DNA from: Natrarchaeobius oligotrophus
GTDB lineage: Archaea; Halobacteriota; Halobacteria; Halobacteriales; Natrialbaceae
Assembly (NCBI RefSeq): GCF_003841465.1
Contig: NZ_REFZ01000003.1
Location: 248,001 to 312,000 of the forward strand
Reading direction: 5' to 3'
Length of the DNA: 64,000 nucleotides
Notes under the pieces: generated by a model
What the model was told of the DNA's origin: nothing
The model's database searches: none
Seen by the model: the letters and a program-made list of their open reading frames with translations, nothing else
Shown here: positions 54,941 through 64,000 of the stretch, piece by piece
Numbering within the stretch: the stretch's first letter is position 1
Layout: every line of letters starts with the position of its first letter
Translations under genes and position numbers: made by a program

Positions 54941-55903
54941 ATGAATCTCGGCGGGAAACGCGCCCTCGTGACCGGCGGCGCGGGCTTCATCGGCTCGCAC
55001 CTCTCGGCGCACCTCCTCGAAACCGGTACCGAAGTCGTCGTCGCCGACGACTACTCGAACGGACGCGACGAGTGGATCCCCGACGGCGCCGAGCGGATCG
55101 AAGGCGACCTCACCGATCGCGAGGTCGTCGCGGACGCCGTCGGCTCCGACGTCGACCTCGTCTTTCACCTCGCCGCGCGAAAGGACCCCAACGACCAGGA
55201 CCCGCGCGGGCAGTTCAGCGAGAACACGACGATGACCCACCTGCTGCTCGAGGAGTCGCTGGCGGCCGGCGTCGAGGGGTTCGCGTTCGCGTCGTCGTCG
55301 ACGGTCTACGGCGAAGCGCCCCGGCCGACGCCCGAGGACCACGCGCCGCTCGAGCCGATCAGCGTCTACGGGGCCGGCAAGCTCGGCGAGGAGGGTCTCG
55401 TCTCCACGTACGCACACTCCCACGGCCTCCCCGCGTGGACGTTCCGCTTTGCGAACGTCGTCGGGCCGCGGCTGCGCGGGGCCGTCGTCCCCGACTTCGT
55501 CGAGAAGCTGGTCGACGATCCGGAGCGGTTGACCATCCTCGGAGACGGCCGACAGGAGAAGTCCTACGTCCACGTCACCGACTGCGTCGACGCGATGTGT
55601 CACGTCGTCGAGCGCGCCGAAGAGGAGAATCCGGACCGGCCGATGCACACCTACAACCTCGGAACGTGGACGACGACCTCGGTCGACCGGATCGCCGACG
55701 TCGTCTGCGACGTCCTCGGCGTCGATCCCGACTACGAGTACACCGGCGGCGACCGCGGCTGGACCGGCGACGTGCCCCGAATGCGCCTCTCGATCGACAA
55801 ACTCGACGCGCTGGGCTGGGAGCCGACCCTCGAGAGCGACGAGGCGGTTCGACGCGTCGCCCGCGAGGTCGCCGACGAGATCGCTTCCGAGACGTCGCTC
55901 TGA
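54941..55903 (+). CDS. NAD-dependent epimerase/dehydratase
   Basis: The 320-residue protein is an extended short-chain dehydrogenase with GGAGFIGSH (near 11-19), a catalytic YGAGK and the C-terminal sugar-binding half. It is likely to act on a UDP- or dTDP-sugar, as an epimerase or dehydratase. The start at 54941 (MNLGGKRALVTGG) was preferred because the upstream frame overlaps the repeats. It is divergent from the nucleotidyltransferase. Confidence 0.88.
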   Translation: MNLGGKRALVTGGAGFIGSHLSAHLLETGTEVVVADDYSNGRDEWIPDGAERIEGDLTDREVVADAVGSDVDLVFHLAARKDPNDQDPRGQFSENTTMTHLLLEESLAAGVEGFAFASSSTVYGEAPRPTPEDHAPLEPISVYGAGKLGEEGLVSTYAHSHGLPAWTFRFANVVGPRLRGAVVPDFVEKLVDDPERLTILGDGRQEKSYVHVTDCVDAMCHVVERAEEENPDRPMHTYNLGTWTTTSVDRIADVVCDVLGVDPDYEYTGGDRGWTGDVPRMRLSIDKLDALGWEPTLESDEAVRRVAREVADEIASETSL

Positions 55904-55954
55904 GCGTGGGGTGGTCCCCGGTCGACCAGAAAAGAGCGGCGTAGCGCCGCGATC

Positions 55955-56938
55955 TCACGACCGACGAACCAGCGGCTCGTACCACTCGCGGTTGTCCCGG
56001 TACCAGTCGACGAACCGCGAGACGCCAGCGCGGATCTCGGTCGTCGGCTCGTATCCGATCAGTTCGCGCGCCTTCGAGACGTCGGCGTGGGTGTGGCGGG
56101 CGTCCGCCGCTCGAGCGTCCTCGTGGACGGGCTCGACGTCGGCGTCGGTCACGTCGACGACGTGCTCGGCGAGTTCCCGGATGGTGATGGTTCCGGTGGA
56201 GCCGACGTTCAGCACCTCGCCGTCGGCGGCGTCGGTTTCGAGCAACGCGAGATTCGCCTCGACGACGTCGTCGACGTACGTGAAGTCGCGGGTCTGTTCG
56301 CCGTCGCCGTAGATGATCGGAGCCTCCCCGTTGAGACACCGCGAGGTGAAGTTCGTGATCGCCATGTTCGGCCGCATCCGCGGGCCGTAGACGGTGAAGT
56401 ACCGGAGGCTGACCGTGGGGAGATCGTGGATCTCGTTCCAGACGCGACAGTAGTGTTCCGCCGCGAGTTTGGTGACGCCGTAGGGACTTTTCGGCGTGTT
56501 CGGATGCTCCTCGTCGTAGGGGAGATACTCGGGGACGCCGTAGACGGACGACGAGGAGGCGTTGACGAACCGGCGGACGTCGCTCTCGACTGCGGCCTCG
56601 AGGAGGTGGACGAGTCCCGTCGTGTTGATCTCGTGGACTTTCTTCGGTTTCTCGACGCTGGTCCGAACGCCCGCCTGTGCCGCCTGGTGGTAGACCGCGT
56701 CGGGGTCGTGGGTCTCGAAGACGTCCTCGACGAGGGATCGGTCGGTGATCGAGCCCTCGACGAACGAAAACCGGTCCGGAGCCGCCTCCCGACAGCGCTC
56801 GAGGTTGCGTTCTTTGATTCCCAGGTCGTAGTACGGGTCGAGAACGTCGAGGGTGACGACGCGGTGGCCCTCCTCGAGGAAGGCCTCGGCGAGGTGCGAG
56901 CCGATGAAGCCCGCGCCGCCGGTGACGAGTACGGTCAT
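55955..56938 (-). CDS. NAD-dependent epimerase (UDP-glucuronate epimerase-like)
   Basis: The 327-residue protein has GGAGFIGSHLAEAFLEEG, SSSSVYG and the catalytic YGVTK motif, with the RYFTVYGPRMRPNMAI segment common in UDP-glucose or UDP-glucuronate 4-epimerases. It probably supplies an epimerised nucleotide sugar for glycan assembly. It converges with the epimerase at 54941 (51 nt apart). Confidence 0.88.
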   Translation of the reverse strand: MTVLVTGGAGFIGSHLAEAFLEEGHRVVTLDVLDPYYDLGIKERNLERCREAAPDRFSFVEGSITDRSLVEDVFETHDPDAVYHQAAQAGVRTSVEKPKKVHEINTTGLVHLLEAAVESDVRRFVNASSSSVYGVPEYLPYDEEHPNTPKSPYGVTKLAAEHYCRVWNEIHDLPTVSLRYFTVYGPRMRPNMAITNFTSRCLNGEAPIIYGDGEQTRDFTYVDDVVEANLALLETDAADGEVLNVGSTGTITIRELAEHVVDVTDADVEPVHEDARAADARHTHADVSKARELIGYEPTTEIRAGVSRFVDWYRDNREWYEPLVRRS

Positions 56939-57008
56939 GCTCGACCAATAACCCGGAGGTGGTTAGTCCGTTTCGGAGTCTGGATGGAGGTGCTCTCGAT
57001 CGAACGAG

Positions 57009-58463
57009 CTAGAACCGACTGTCGGAGTTTCGTACCCAGGGAACGTCGAACGGAAGGTTGTCGAACACGGTGGTGCGGAAGTTCCTCGAAATAGCGATCA
57101 GCGTGGTGAAAAACGCACCGGCACCGACGCCCGCGAGGAGGATCGCGACCGGAATCGTCACGGGCTGGTCCACCGCAGCGAGCCCCTGGATGATGGCGGC
57201 GACGAGAAGAGCCATTACGAGTGCGGCGATCCACTGTTTTCCGAGCTCGAGGGCCGGCACGTCGAACGACACTGTTTTTCGCACGTACCAGTACCCGACC
57301 ACCAGTCCAATTGCCGCCGAGCAAGCGGTCGCGACTGCGGCACCGATCCACCCGTACGCCCAGATCATGCCGACGTTCAGCGCGAGGTTGGAACCGACGA
57401 AGACGACGTTCACGCGAAACGCGAGATCGGGGCGATCGATGGAATTCAACGTCGTCGTGAATTGTCGTTGATACGAGTAGATCAACCGAGCGAAGATGAG
57501 CAACGTGAGAATGTATACGCCCTGGGTAAACTCTTCGCCGTAAATCGCTAAAATTTGCTCGCCGATGAGAACGCTCCCGAACAAGCCCGGAATGAGAAAG
57601 AGACCACAGTATGTAATTCCGTCACGAAGGTACGAAGAAACGGTGTCGAGTTGCTCGTCACTCGAGGCGTCACTGATTTCGGGAAAGAGCGTCTGGCTGA
57701 TAGCGATACTAAATATCGCCATGAAAGAGGCGATGTTCCAGGCGATTTCGTAGATGCCGATGAGTCCAGCTGAGACGAAAAATCCAAGTACAATGGTGTC
57801 CATCCAGGAAAATGTCTTTCTCTGGAATCCACCGAGCCACGCATATTTTGCGTACGATAATAAACTGACAAAGTGACGTTTCTGCGGTGTGTGGACTCCA
57901 ACTGAGATTGCAAAGAGTGAAAGAACGATAATAATAGCTGTTCCGGCAGCATGTCCGATGAGCAGACCTGTTAAGCCAAATCCGGCAGCAACGGCACCGA
58001 GTTGGAGTATTGACCGACCAGCATTGCCACCAATATCGAGGATTGCGTAGGTATGGACCCTATGAGACCCCTTCAAAACCCCTCCTATGAAACTAAACAG
58101 GATATTAGCAGCTAAGATGAAGACGGCGAGTTCAGCGACCGTTGCGCCGATGTATGCTTCAATGTACTCTCGGAATAGAAAGATAATTCCAATAAGACCG
58201 CCGAGAATAGTGAACTGGAGGGTCAATCCCGCAGTAACGAATTCGGATGCTTCGTCGCCTTCACTGAGTCGTTTAATAACAGCCTTTGTTAACCCGAGGG
58301 TAGCAATCAACTGAAACCAAGTGACCACAGCCAAGACGAGAAAATAGATTCCAAGTGTTTCGGAACCAAGCAAACGAGCAAAATAAACCATAGCGAAAAA
58401 GCTCAGAAGAGACGAGGCTAACTTCGAAATGAAGAAGATAACAGAGGTTTGGCCGATTCGCAT
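57009..58463 (-). CDS. Oligosaccharide flippase (Wzx/AglR-like)
   Basis: The 484-residue protein has twelve to fourteen membrane helices and the start RIGQTSVIFFISKLASSLLSFFAMVYFARLLGSETLG typical of polysaccharide flippases. It would move lipid-linked oligosaccharides across the membrane during S-layer glycan or capsule assembly. Its 5' half (toward 58463) is AT-rich, unlike its 3' end, so a composition break lies inside or beside this gene. Confidence 0.88.
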   Translation of the reverse strand: MRIGQTSVIFFISKLASSLLSFFAMVYFARLLGSETLGIYFLVLAVVTWFQLIATLGLTKAVIKRLSEGDEASEFVTAGLTLQFTILGGLIGIIFLFREYIEAYIGATVAELAVFILAANILFSFIGGVLKGSHRVHTYAILDIGGNAGRSILQLGAVAAGFGLTGLLIGHAAGTAIIIVLSLFAISVGVHTPQKRHFVSLLSYAKYAWLGGFQRKTFSWMDTIVLGFFVSAGLIGIYEIAWNIASFMAIFSIAISQTLFPEISDASSDEQLDTVSSYLRDGITYCGLFLIPGLFGSVLIGEQILAIYGEEFTQGVYILTLLIFARLIYSYQRQFTTTLNSIDRPDLAFRVNVVFVGSNLALNVGMIWAYGWIGAAVATACSAAIGLVVGYWYVRKTVSFDVPALELGKQWIAALVMALLVAAIIQGLAAVDQPVTIPVAILLAGVGAGAFFTTLIAISRNFRTTVFDNLPFDVPWVRNSDSRF

Positions 58464-58583
58464 CGTCTACCCGTTATCCTTTTCGCTGCTTGCGTAACTC
58501 TTTCCATATACTGCTTTATGAAGCTGAGAGTCGGATCAGCTATCACCGACAATTTATATATAATCAGCCGATTCTAAAGAACC

Positions 58584-59846
58584 ATGTGGCTGCAAATCGG
58601 CTTTGTGATTGCTCTATCGATAATTCTCTTTGTATGCCTTGAATCCTTAGCAAAATATCTTCTGGTTAGACTTTCATTTGCCCCTAAAGCCGAATTCCCG
58701 GAAATAAAGCCAGAGTCAATTGAAAAATTTGACAGCTTCGACTCCGAACTCGGCTGGGAGCGACAGCCGAATGAACAAAGAAAAAAAGATACAGGACACT
58801 CATCACCGAATGATCCGGAAGCTGACCGGGTCACTTATTCAACAGATGAATATGGAAGTCGAATTTGTTCAAAGGATCGAGAGTCATCCGGACCAAACGT
58901 CGCTACATATGGTGACTCGTATTGCTTTTGCCGCGATGTTCAAGATAACGAGACATTCCAACACTATCTTTCGGACGAATTAGAAACACATGTCAGCAAC
59001 TACGGCGTCGGGAATTACGGGGTCGACCAGGCATTGTTGCGGTTGAAACGACGATTTGACGATGATCCAGCCGATTATGTGGTGATGGCGGCGTTATCCC
59101 ACTCAATTCCTCGAATTCTCAGTGTTTGGAAACATTATTCGGAATTTGGGAATACTTTCGCTGTTAAACCACGATTTTGCTTCAGCGGAGACTGTCTTGA
59201 AAAAATACCGTGTATAGCTAATTCACGGGAAGATATTCTCCAATTAGAAGAGCAGGCCGAATTCCTTCGTTCGAACGATTACCATTATGAAAATTGGTTT
59301 CATCCTCGACGGCTGTATCGGCCGTATACACTCCGGTTCTGTCGAAACCCTGCAAATATTCCACACGCATTGACTAGCATAGCTAACTTTGCTCTGGATT
59401 CAGTCAATATCCCGATCACGATACCTCGAGATCGATGGGATCATATGCGGAAAATGGAACAGTATGAGTATCATGAACAGGTAATCATAGAGTGTGAGGA
59501 TCTCTATTGTGAGATTATTGGAGAATTTGTTGAGTTTGCTTGTTCTCGCAATGCTGTTCCATTGTATCTGCCACTCTTCAGTGGAAAATACATTGAGTAT
59601 GAATTAGAGCATGGCTCAATCGATCAATCAATTAATGATCGTCTCCGGTCGGAATATCCTCGTCTACATGTACTTGATACGAGATATGAAATTGTTGGAC
59701 ATATCGAGGATATTAGTGAATTATATTCAGGTGAAGGTACAAATGGACACCATAGTGCAATGGGGAATAAATTGATTGGTGAATCGGTAGCAGCAAAAAT
59801 TCGTGAATTGGAGGAACAAAAGGGATTTGTAACACTAACCGATTAA
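58584..59846 (+). CDS. SGNH-hydrolase-like membrane-anchored protein
   Basis: The 420-residue protein has one N-terminal membrane helix (5-25) and then a soluble part with SGNH/GDSL features: YGDSYCFCRDV (serine in GDS), NYGVGNYGVDQ as a possible second block, and HHSAMGN near the C-terminus for the catalytic histidine. Such proteins O-acetylate or deacetylate surface polysaccharides (AlgX/DltD-like). The gene is AT-rich, unlike the first half of the window. Family assignment is by pattern only. Confidence 0.6.
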   Translation: MWLQIGFVIALSIILFVCLESLAKYLLVRLSFAPKAEFPEIKPESIEKFDSFDSELGWERQPNEQRKKDTGHSSPNDPEADRVTYSTDEYGSRICSKDRESSGPNVATYGDSYCFCRDVQDNETFQHYLSDELETHVSNYGVGNYGVDQALLRLKRRFDDDPADYVVMAALSHSIPRILSVWKHYSEFGNTFAVKPRFCFSGDCLEKIPCIANSREDILQLEEQAEFLRSNDYHYENWFHPRRLYRPYTLRFCRNPANIPHALTSIANFALDSVNIPITIPRDRWDHMRKMEQYEYHEQVIIECEDLYCEIIGEFVEFACSRNAVPLYLPLFSGKYIEYELEHGSIDQSINDRLRSEYPRLHVLDTRYEIVGHIEDISELYSGEGTNGHHSAMGNKLIGESVAAKIRELEEQKGFVTLTD

Positions 59847-59942
59847 GATACTACAATAAAGCATGCATGTCATGGAACCGCCTACGCCATAAATCATCTA
59901 CTATCGAAGTGAGTATATATTAGAATGGGATAACTCAAGAAT

Positions 59943-61226
59943 ATGCTCTCTCTCATTCAACGTGGTTTTAACGTGCTGCGTGAGGATGGCTTATTAGATT
60001 TTATTTTTGAAACGACAAGATACGTTAAGCAGTATCCGGGAAGTGTTTACTTCTTTTTTAATGATTTCAAAATAGATGTCGATTCAGGAACCACACTGAT
60101 AGACCTCAGGTCATCAACACTTGGCGCAGATAGCTTCGCACTGATCCAACAACTCGAGAAAGATGAATCATTTTCAAGGCTGTATCTCACCGTAACCGAT
60201 CGAAGCGAATTCGAGGAACTAAATAACGATATTATCCACGAATTCCGCAATCTTGATCTCGAGATTGAAGTCGTAACTGCACACAGTAAGAGATTCTGTG
60301 AAGCATTGGCCGCTTCGTCGCTAATCTATCTCTGTAACCGATCGTCGCTAGCTACGTATCGACTTCTCGATCGAAATTCGAACAGAACGTATACCTCGAG
60401 TTTTCACGGCGTGATCGCGAAAGCGTACGGAACGCTTCGACCGTCGAAAACCGAACAGAAACGCTCTGATCTACTCTCGCGCTTCAGGCGCGAACTCGAC
60501 GTACAGTCTGTCGAATCCGACGTCGAACTGTACAGTAGGGCAACAGCAGAAACGTTCCATCCCGACAGGTTACAGAAGTTCGGATATCCGCGGTTCGACC
60601 GAATACGCGAGCTAGAGGCCGGCGAGGAAGAACCCGTTCTCCCCGAGGAAGCCAAACGAGAGCTACAAGACGACGTATTCACCGTACTCTACGCACCGAC
60701 GCAGCGTCACGGATACTACGAGCCGCCGTTTCTCGCGTCGTCGGAGACGGCTATCGAACAGATACGCGAGTTCTTGTCAGAACGTAATATCCGAATTTAC
60801 GTGCGGACGCACGTCAACGACGAGCGACGAGGGCTGTACGACGACGTCGTAGACGGTGAAACGATCAGGTACGCAGGGCACTCGTTCGCACCGATGTCCA
60901 CCGAGCTGCTTCCGTTCGTGGACGTCCTCGTAACGGATTACTCCTCGATATACTTCGAGTTCTTACCGTTCGATCGTCCGATCGTGTTTTTCTCTCAAGA
61001 TCACGAGCGGTTTATGCGAACGATAGGGGTTGCGTTCGACTACGACCGGTACTTTCCGGGGCCCAAGATACAGAGCACGGAAGAGTTTCTCGAGGAGCTA
61101 GAATCGCTTTCGGGCGGTGATGACGGCTATCGAGATGAGCGTGAGTTCGTTCGACGGACGTTCCTGCCACCACGATCAAAGACCTTTCTCGAGAACGTAC
61201 TCAACACGAGACCCGCTCGGAATTAG
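59943..61226 (+). CDS. CDP-glycerol glycerophosphotransferase-like protein 1
   Basis: The 427-residue protein has a divergent N-terminal part and a C-terminal CDP-glycerol:polyol glycerophosphotransferase domain (about 200-420). The latter includes VLYAPTQR, DVLVTDYSSIYFEFLPFDRPIVFF and the DYDRYFPGPKI segment. The family adds glycerol-phosphate or related polyol phosphate units, as in teichoic acid synthesis. Its stop overlaps the convergent sulfatase-fold gene by 4 nt (TTAG). It is paralogous to the protein at 62644. Confidence 0.85.
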   Translation: MLSLIQRGFNVLREDGLLDFIFETTRYVKQYPGSVYFFFNDFKIDVDSGTTLIDLRSSTLGADSFALIQQLEKDESFSRLYLTVTDRSEFEELNNDIIHEFRNLDLEIEVVTAHSKRFCEALAASSLIYLCNRSSLATYRLLDRNSNRTYTSSFHGVIAKAYGTLRPSKTEQKRSDLLSRFRRELDVQSVESDVELYSRATAETFHPDRLQKFGYPRFDRIRELEAGEEEPVLPEEAKRELQDDVFTVLYAPTQRHGYYEPPFLASSETAIEQIREFLSERNIRIYVRTHVNDERRGLYDDVVDGETIRYAGHSFAPMSTELLPFVDVLVTDYSSIYFEFLPFDRPIVFFSQDHERFMRTIGVAFDYDRYFPGPKIQSTEEFLEELESLSGGDDGYRDEREFVRRTFLPPRSKTFLENVLNTRPARN

Positions 61227-62395
61227 TAGTCGAGTGATGGAATGGAGAGATCGTCCGGGGTGAAGTTCGGGTCACCAAACGTGAGTTGGTTGCGACAGTG
61301 GATCTCGAGCATCCGTTTGTGATTGCCGGGCGTCCAATTCTTCCGGGTGAGAGATGCCGGAGGGGAGCCAATCAGTTTCCAGTACTGGCTCATGACGAAG
61401 CGAACGAGAGCGTTATTTTGATGGAACACGTATCCGCCTGATCGATCCCAGAACGAAACCGCAGAGTAGGCCGGGACTGGTCGCGGAGCGATGCTGTCGA
61501 TCACACCTCCCTCACCGAGTTGGATCGTTTCAGATCGAACGATGCGATCCATTTCGGGTGCCGTATCCCACAGGTTATCACCGTCCATATAGTCGGGAAC
61601 GGATTTTCCCATAGCGGCTAGTAACGTCGGCGCGATGTCGACTCCGGAAATTATCGGTTCGTACTGTTCGTTTTTTGGCAGCCCCGCTCCGAGAAATACG
61701 ACTGGAACGGTCACAACTTCGGGAACCAACGGAGAAGCGTGACCGTAGAACCCGCCGTATTTCACCTCACCGAGAAGTTCGCCGTGATCCCCGAGAAAAA
61801 CGACCAACGTTTCTTCCAATACACCCATCGCAGAAAGCGTGTCAACTAACTCGTGAAAACGCTCTGTAGATTTCTGTACCCCCCTTTCGTACAATTTCTT
61901 CAGCTCTTCGTTCGATCTGCCTCGCCAAAACGTCTCGTCATCGGGTTGTTCCTCGAAGGGAATTCCGTACGGACTGTGTCCGCCTTTATCGAGTTCTACG
62001 TATACGAACGGCGGTTTCAGATCCGTAACTCTTGTTTCTCCATTTAGTCGATGTACTTTGACGATCGGCTTTTCAGAGGAATCGAGAAAAACCCAGCTCG
62101 TATCCGCACCAAGTCCATAATTTGGCCTCGACTCAAACAGTTCGGGTCGTTTAGCGAGCTGCTCTCGATCTTTACGCCACAACTTGTGTCGGCTGGGGTA
62201 TTGCCCAGTCGTTATCGCTGAAACGCTTTGGAGCGTTCCTGTCGAGGGCGTAATCATCTTTCCAGCGATACCTGACCTCCCGACCCGTTTTGGAAGATGG
62301 TCAGATCTCAGCGTGTCTGAAATGAATAAGACAACGTTCTCGACAGTAGTTCGATTCGATAACGTTCGTAAGGAATCGGTTGATGATATACTCAT
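61223..62395 (-). CDS. Sulfatase/alkaline phosphatase-fold protein
   Basis: The 390-residue protein has a metal-binding FISDTLRSDHLP near the start, a possible nucleophile region TPSTGTLQSVSAITTGQYPSRH and a second metal site FLGDHGELLGE. These are features of the sulfatase/phosphoglycerol transferase superfamily (LtaS-like or arylsulfatase-like). No signal peptide or membrane helix is seen at the chosen ATG (62395). The neighbouring CDP-glycerol transferases suggest action on a phosphopolyol or sulfated glycan. Which activity it has cannot be told. Confidence 0.7.
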   Translation of the reverse strand: MSISSTDSLRTLSNRTTVENVVLFISDTLRSDHLPKRVGRSGIAGKMITPSTGTLQSVSAITTGQYPSRHKLWRKDREQLAKRPELFESRPNYGLGADTSWVFLDSSEKPIVKVHRLNGETRVTDLKPPFVYVELDKGGHSPYGIPFEEQPDDETFWRGRSNEELKKLYERGVQKSTERFHELVDTLSAMGVLEETLVVFLGDHGELLGEVKYGGFYGHASPLVPEVVTVPVVFLGAGLPKNEQYEPIISGVDIAPTLLAAMGKSVPDYMDGDNLWDTAPEMDRIVRSETIQLGEGGVIDSIAPRPVPAYSAVSFWDRSGGYVFHQNNALVRFVMSQYWKLIGSPPASLTRKNWTPGNHKRMLEIHCRNQLTFGDPNFTPDDLSIPSLDY

Positions 62396-62643
62396 GAGAT
62401 TATACTTCTTCAATTTGATCGAATCCGCCCCCCGCTGTCGATTGTCTCAGAGGGTAAATCTCATTGGGTACCCTCTCGGTAGATGGCGGTTTCAAATTCA
62501 TAAGATACATATCGATTTCCTACCACTAACAATAGTAGATGCGCAATAGTGCGTCGCGATATTCATAATGTGCTTTCTCTATACTCTGTATGTATCCCGG
62601 AAAGTATTTTCTACTCGGTTGAATCTACTTCTCGACGCAGGAC
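62396..62643. other. AT-rich divergent intergenic region
   Basis: This 248-nt stretch between the sulfatase-fold gene and the second transferase has no gene. It contains TATA-like AT-rich sequence near 62500-62540 and 62590-62610 that could serve both genes. Confidence 0.4.
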
Positions 62644-63909
62644 TTGCAAGGTGACTTGAAATTGCTTGATCGATCACAGAAGATCTACGATGCAGTAGCG
62701 TTCCGTGTTCAGGAAACGCGACAGAGTGGGCCTCGCAATGATACGATTGCGGTAACGTTGCGGGAATCGACGTTAGATGCGGATACACTATCACTCGTTC
62801 TTTTAGCCGAGAATCATCCCGCAATTACAACAGTATATTTGGTCGTAGAATCTCTCGACCGATTCCATCAGACGCACGAAGAACTCGTGTCTCAATTAGA
62901 TTTACTTAATTTGAATATTGAAGCGGTTTCGTATCGGAGTGAATTACTCCAAACAGCGTTAATAGAATCGTGGATAACGTTTATCCGAAACTCGAGAGAT
63001 TTGCTCTATCACCGATTCCTAAACAGTGATCCAAAACGAAACTTCGTACAGATCTATCACGGGCTTGCTAAAGGGAGCGGTAACTTACGGAGAGATTCTC
63101 AGGAAAAACAGCGTGAAAAGAGACTCAATAGCCTCTCCTATCAAAAGCCGTTTTTGTCGAGGATATCCACAGCCGTCGATCTCTATACTGTTTCCACTGA
63201 TATTGAGCGATTCTACCGGTCTGCAGCGGACGGGATACAACCAGCACTTATTCAAAAGTGTGGCTATCCAAAATACGACCGGCTCTACGAACTGATAGAC
63301 TCAGAGGGCGCAAAACCAATCGTCCCGAAAGAAACGCAACGGACACTAGAAGCAGACGATGTTCAATACCGAATTCTATACGCACCGACTCACAGAGGTT
63401 CGTATGGATTGACGAAACTGTTTCCGTTCGATGATTTCGATATCAAAACGCTTCGTGCGGAATTAGCTTCTTGGAACGCCGAACTCTACATACGAACGCA
63501 CATTTCCGAAGAACGGGCTGGAACGTACGATGACGTGGTTGACGGTTCCGTGATCAAGTACGCAGGACACTCGTTCTCACCCTCATCTACCGAAATTCTC
63601 CCATATTTTGACGTGCTCGTAACGGATTATTCGTCGATATATACAGAATACCTCCCACTCGATAGACCAATCATCTTTGTTAAGGATACAGGTACGGACT
63701 ACTTTCGTAGTAAGGGGTTGGCACTCGATTACGGAACATACTTCCCCGGTCCAAAAGTCGATCGTCTTAATGATTTGACCACTGAGTTAGAGTTGAGTCT
63801 CAACGACAACCAGTATTATGCAGATGATCGCGAATTTGTAGCAAAAGCGTTACTTCCTGATCCAGACCAACAGTTCCTTGCAAGCGTTATGCAAAATTTA
63901 TCGCAGTAG
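62644..63909 (+). CDS. CDP-glycerol glycerophosphotransferase-like protein 2
   Basis: The 421-residue frame aligns with the protein at 59943 over its length, including YAPTHRGSY, VIKYAGHSFSPSSTEILPYFDVLVTDYSSIYTEYLPLDRPIIF and the PGPKVDRL segment. No ATG or GTG fits the N-terminus: an in-frame TGA lies at 62620-62622 and the first usable start is TTG at 62644, with a polar start. It may be slightly 5'-truncated or use TTG. It is AT-rich like its neighbours. Positions 63910-64000 hold no gene that I can see. Confidence 0.8.
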   Translation: MQGDLKLLDRSQKIYDAVAFRVQETRQSGPRNDTIAVTLRESTLDADTLSLVLLAENHPAITTVYLVVESLDRFHQTHEELVSQLDLLNLNIEAVSYRSELLQTALIESWITFIRNSRDLLYHRFLNSDPKRNFVQIYHGLAKGSGNLRRDSQEKQREKRLNSLSYQKPFLSRISTAVDLYTVSTDIERFYRSAADGIQPALIQKCGYPKYDRLYELIDSEGAKPIVPKETQRTLEADDVQYRILYAPTHRGSYGLTKLFPFDDFDIKTLRAELASWNAELYIRTHISEERAGTYDDVVDGSVIKYAGHSFSPSSTEILPYFDVLVTDYSSIYTEYLPLDRPIIFVKDTGTDYFRSKGLALDYGTYFPGPKVDRLNDLTTELELSLNDNQYYADDREFVAKALLPDPDQQFLASVMQNLSQ

Positions 63910-64000
63910 AATAATAAAAAGCCATTTCAGAATCTACTCAGACACGTATCGAGGAAGAATCGAGGTATTTGTCAAAATATCTTCTCGCAGTTTTCTCTAG

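Overview
This window reads as chromosomal DNA of a haloarchaeon, most likely from the Natrialbales. The proteins are strongly acidic, GC content is high over most of the window, promoters are archaeal TATA boxes with short leaders, and the families are typical of the group: a Kae1-Bud32 fusion, ribosomal proteins S24e and S27ae, HTH-10/Bat-like regulators, haloarchaeal transducers and pantoate kinase. I see no tRNA, rRNA or CRISPR array.

Layout. Positions 1-8.8 kb are an accessory region. It holds a structured RNA leading a chain of overlapping small ORFs and a very short TnpB-like RuvC protein, then a coiled-coil protein, a Tat-exported LamG-like protein with a CARDB-like partner, a decayed ORF pair, an IS630-type insertion sequence, and a second copy of the structured RNA before a zinc-finger gene. 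From 8.9 to 52.3 kb the genes are mostly core: a stand-alone NuoCD between two HTH-10 paralogues, S24e-S27ae-Kae1/Bud32, two histidine kinases, uvrA, an aminotransferase, an NrfD-type membrane protein, a flavoprotein, two chemotaxis transducers (one with a 435-residue acidic tail), thrB, pdxS, valS, pantoate kinase, a hydroxyacid dehydrogenase/FAD-FeS oxidoreductase operon, an M20 hydrolase and ilvA. At 52.35 kb comes a third copy of the structured RNA before another zinc-finger gene, then a MazF-like toxin-antitoxin pair. From 54 kb to the end is a cell-surface glycan locus (sugar nucleotidyltransferase, two epimerases, flippase, SGNH-like protein, two CDP-glycerol glycerophosphotransferase-like proteins and a sulfatase-fold enzyme). 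It becomes markedly AT-rich after about 57.5 kb, which suggests transfer.

The most interesting signal is the RNA/small-ORF family seen three times (about 62-1444, 8245-8799 and 52356-52835). Each copy has a TATA-like box centred 27 nt before a GGAAG strand. Two adjacent hairpins follow, with compensatory base changes between copies, then a GGCTTCC strand that can pair back to the first strand, closing a multibranch fold. The ATG comes 19-31 nt later, a third hairpin lies inside the first small ORF, and that ORF overlaps the next gene by ATGA. In copy A the next genes lead into the RuvC-only TnpB-like protein; in B and C they are small zinc-finger proteins. In two copies GGCTTCC can instead pair with GAAGCC touching the start codon, so a translational switch is possible. 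As far as I recall, the fold resembles the right-end/omega-RNA region of haloarchaeal IS1341-type elements, so a domesticated TnpB-derived RNA system is a reasonable hypothesis. None of this could be tested here by search or folding.
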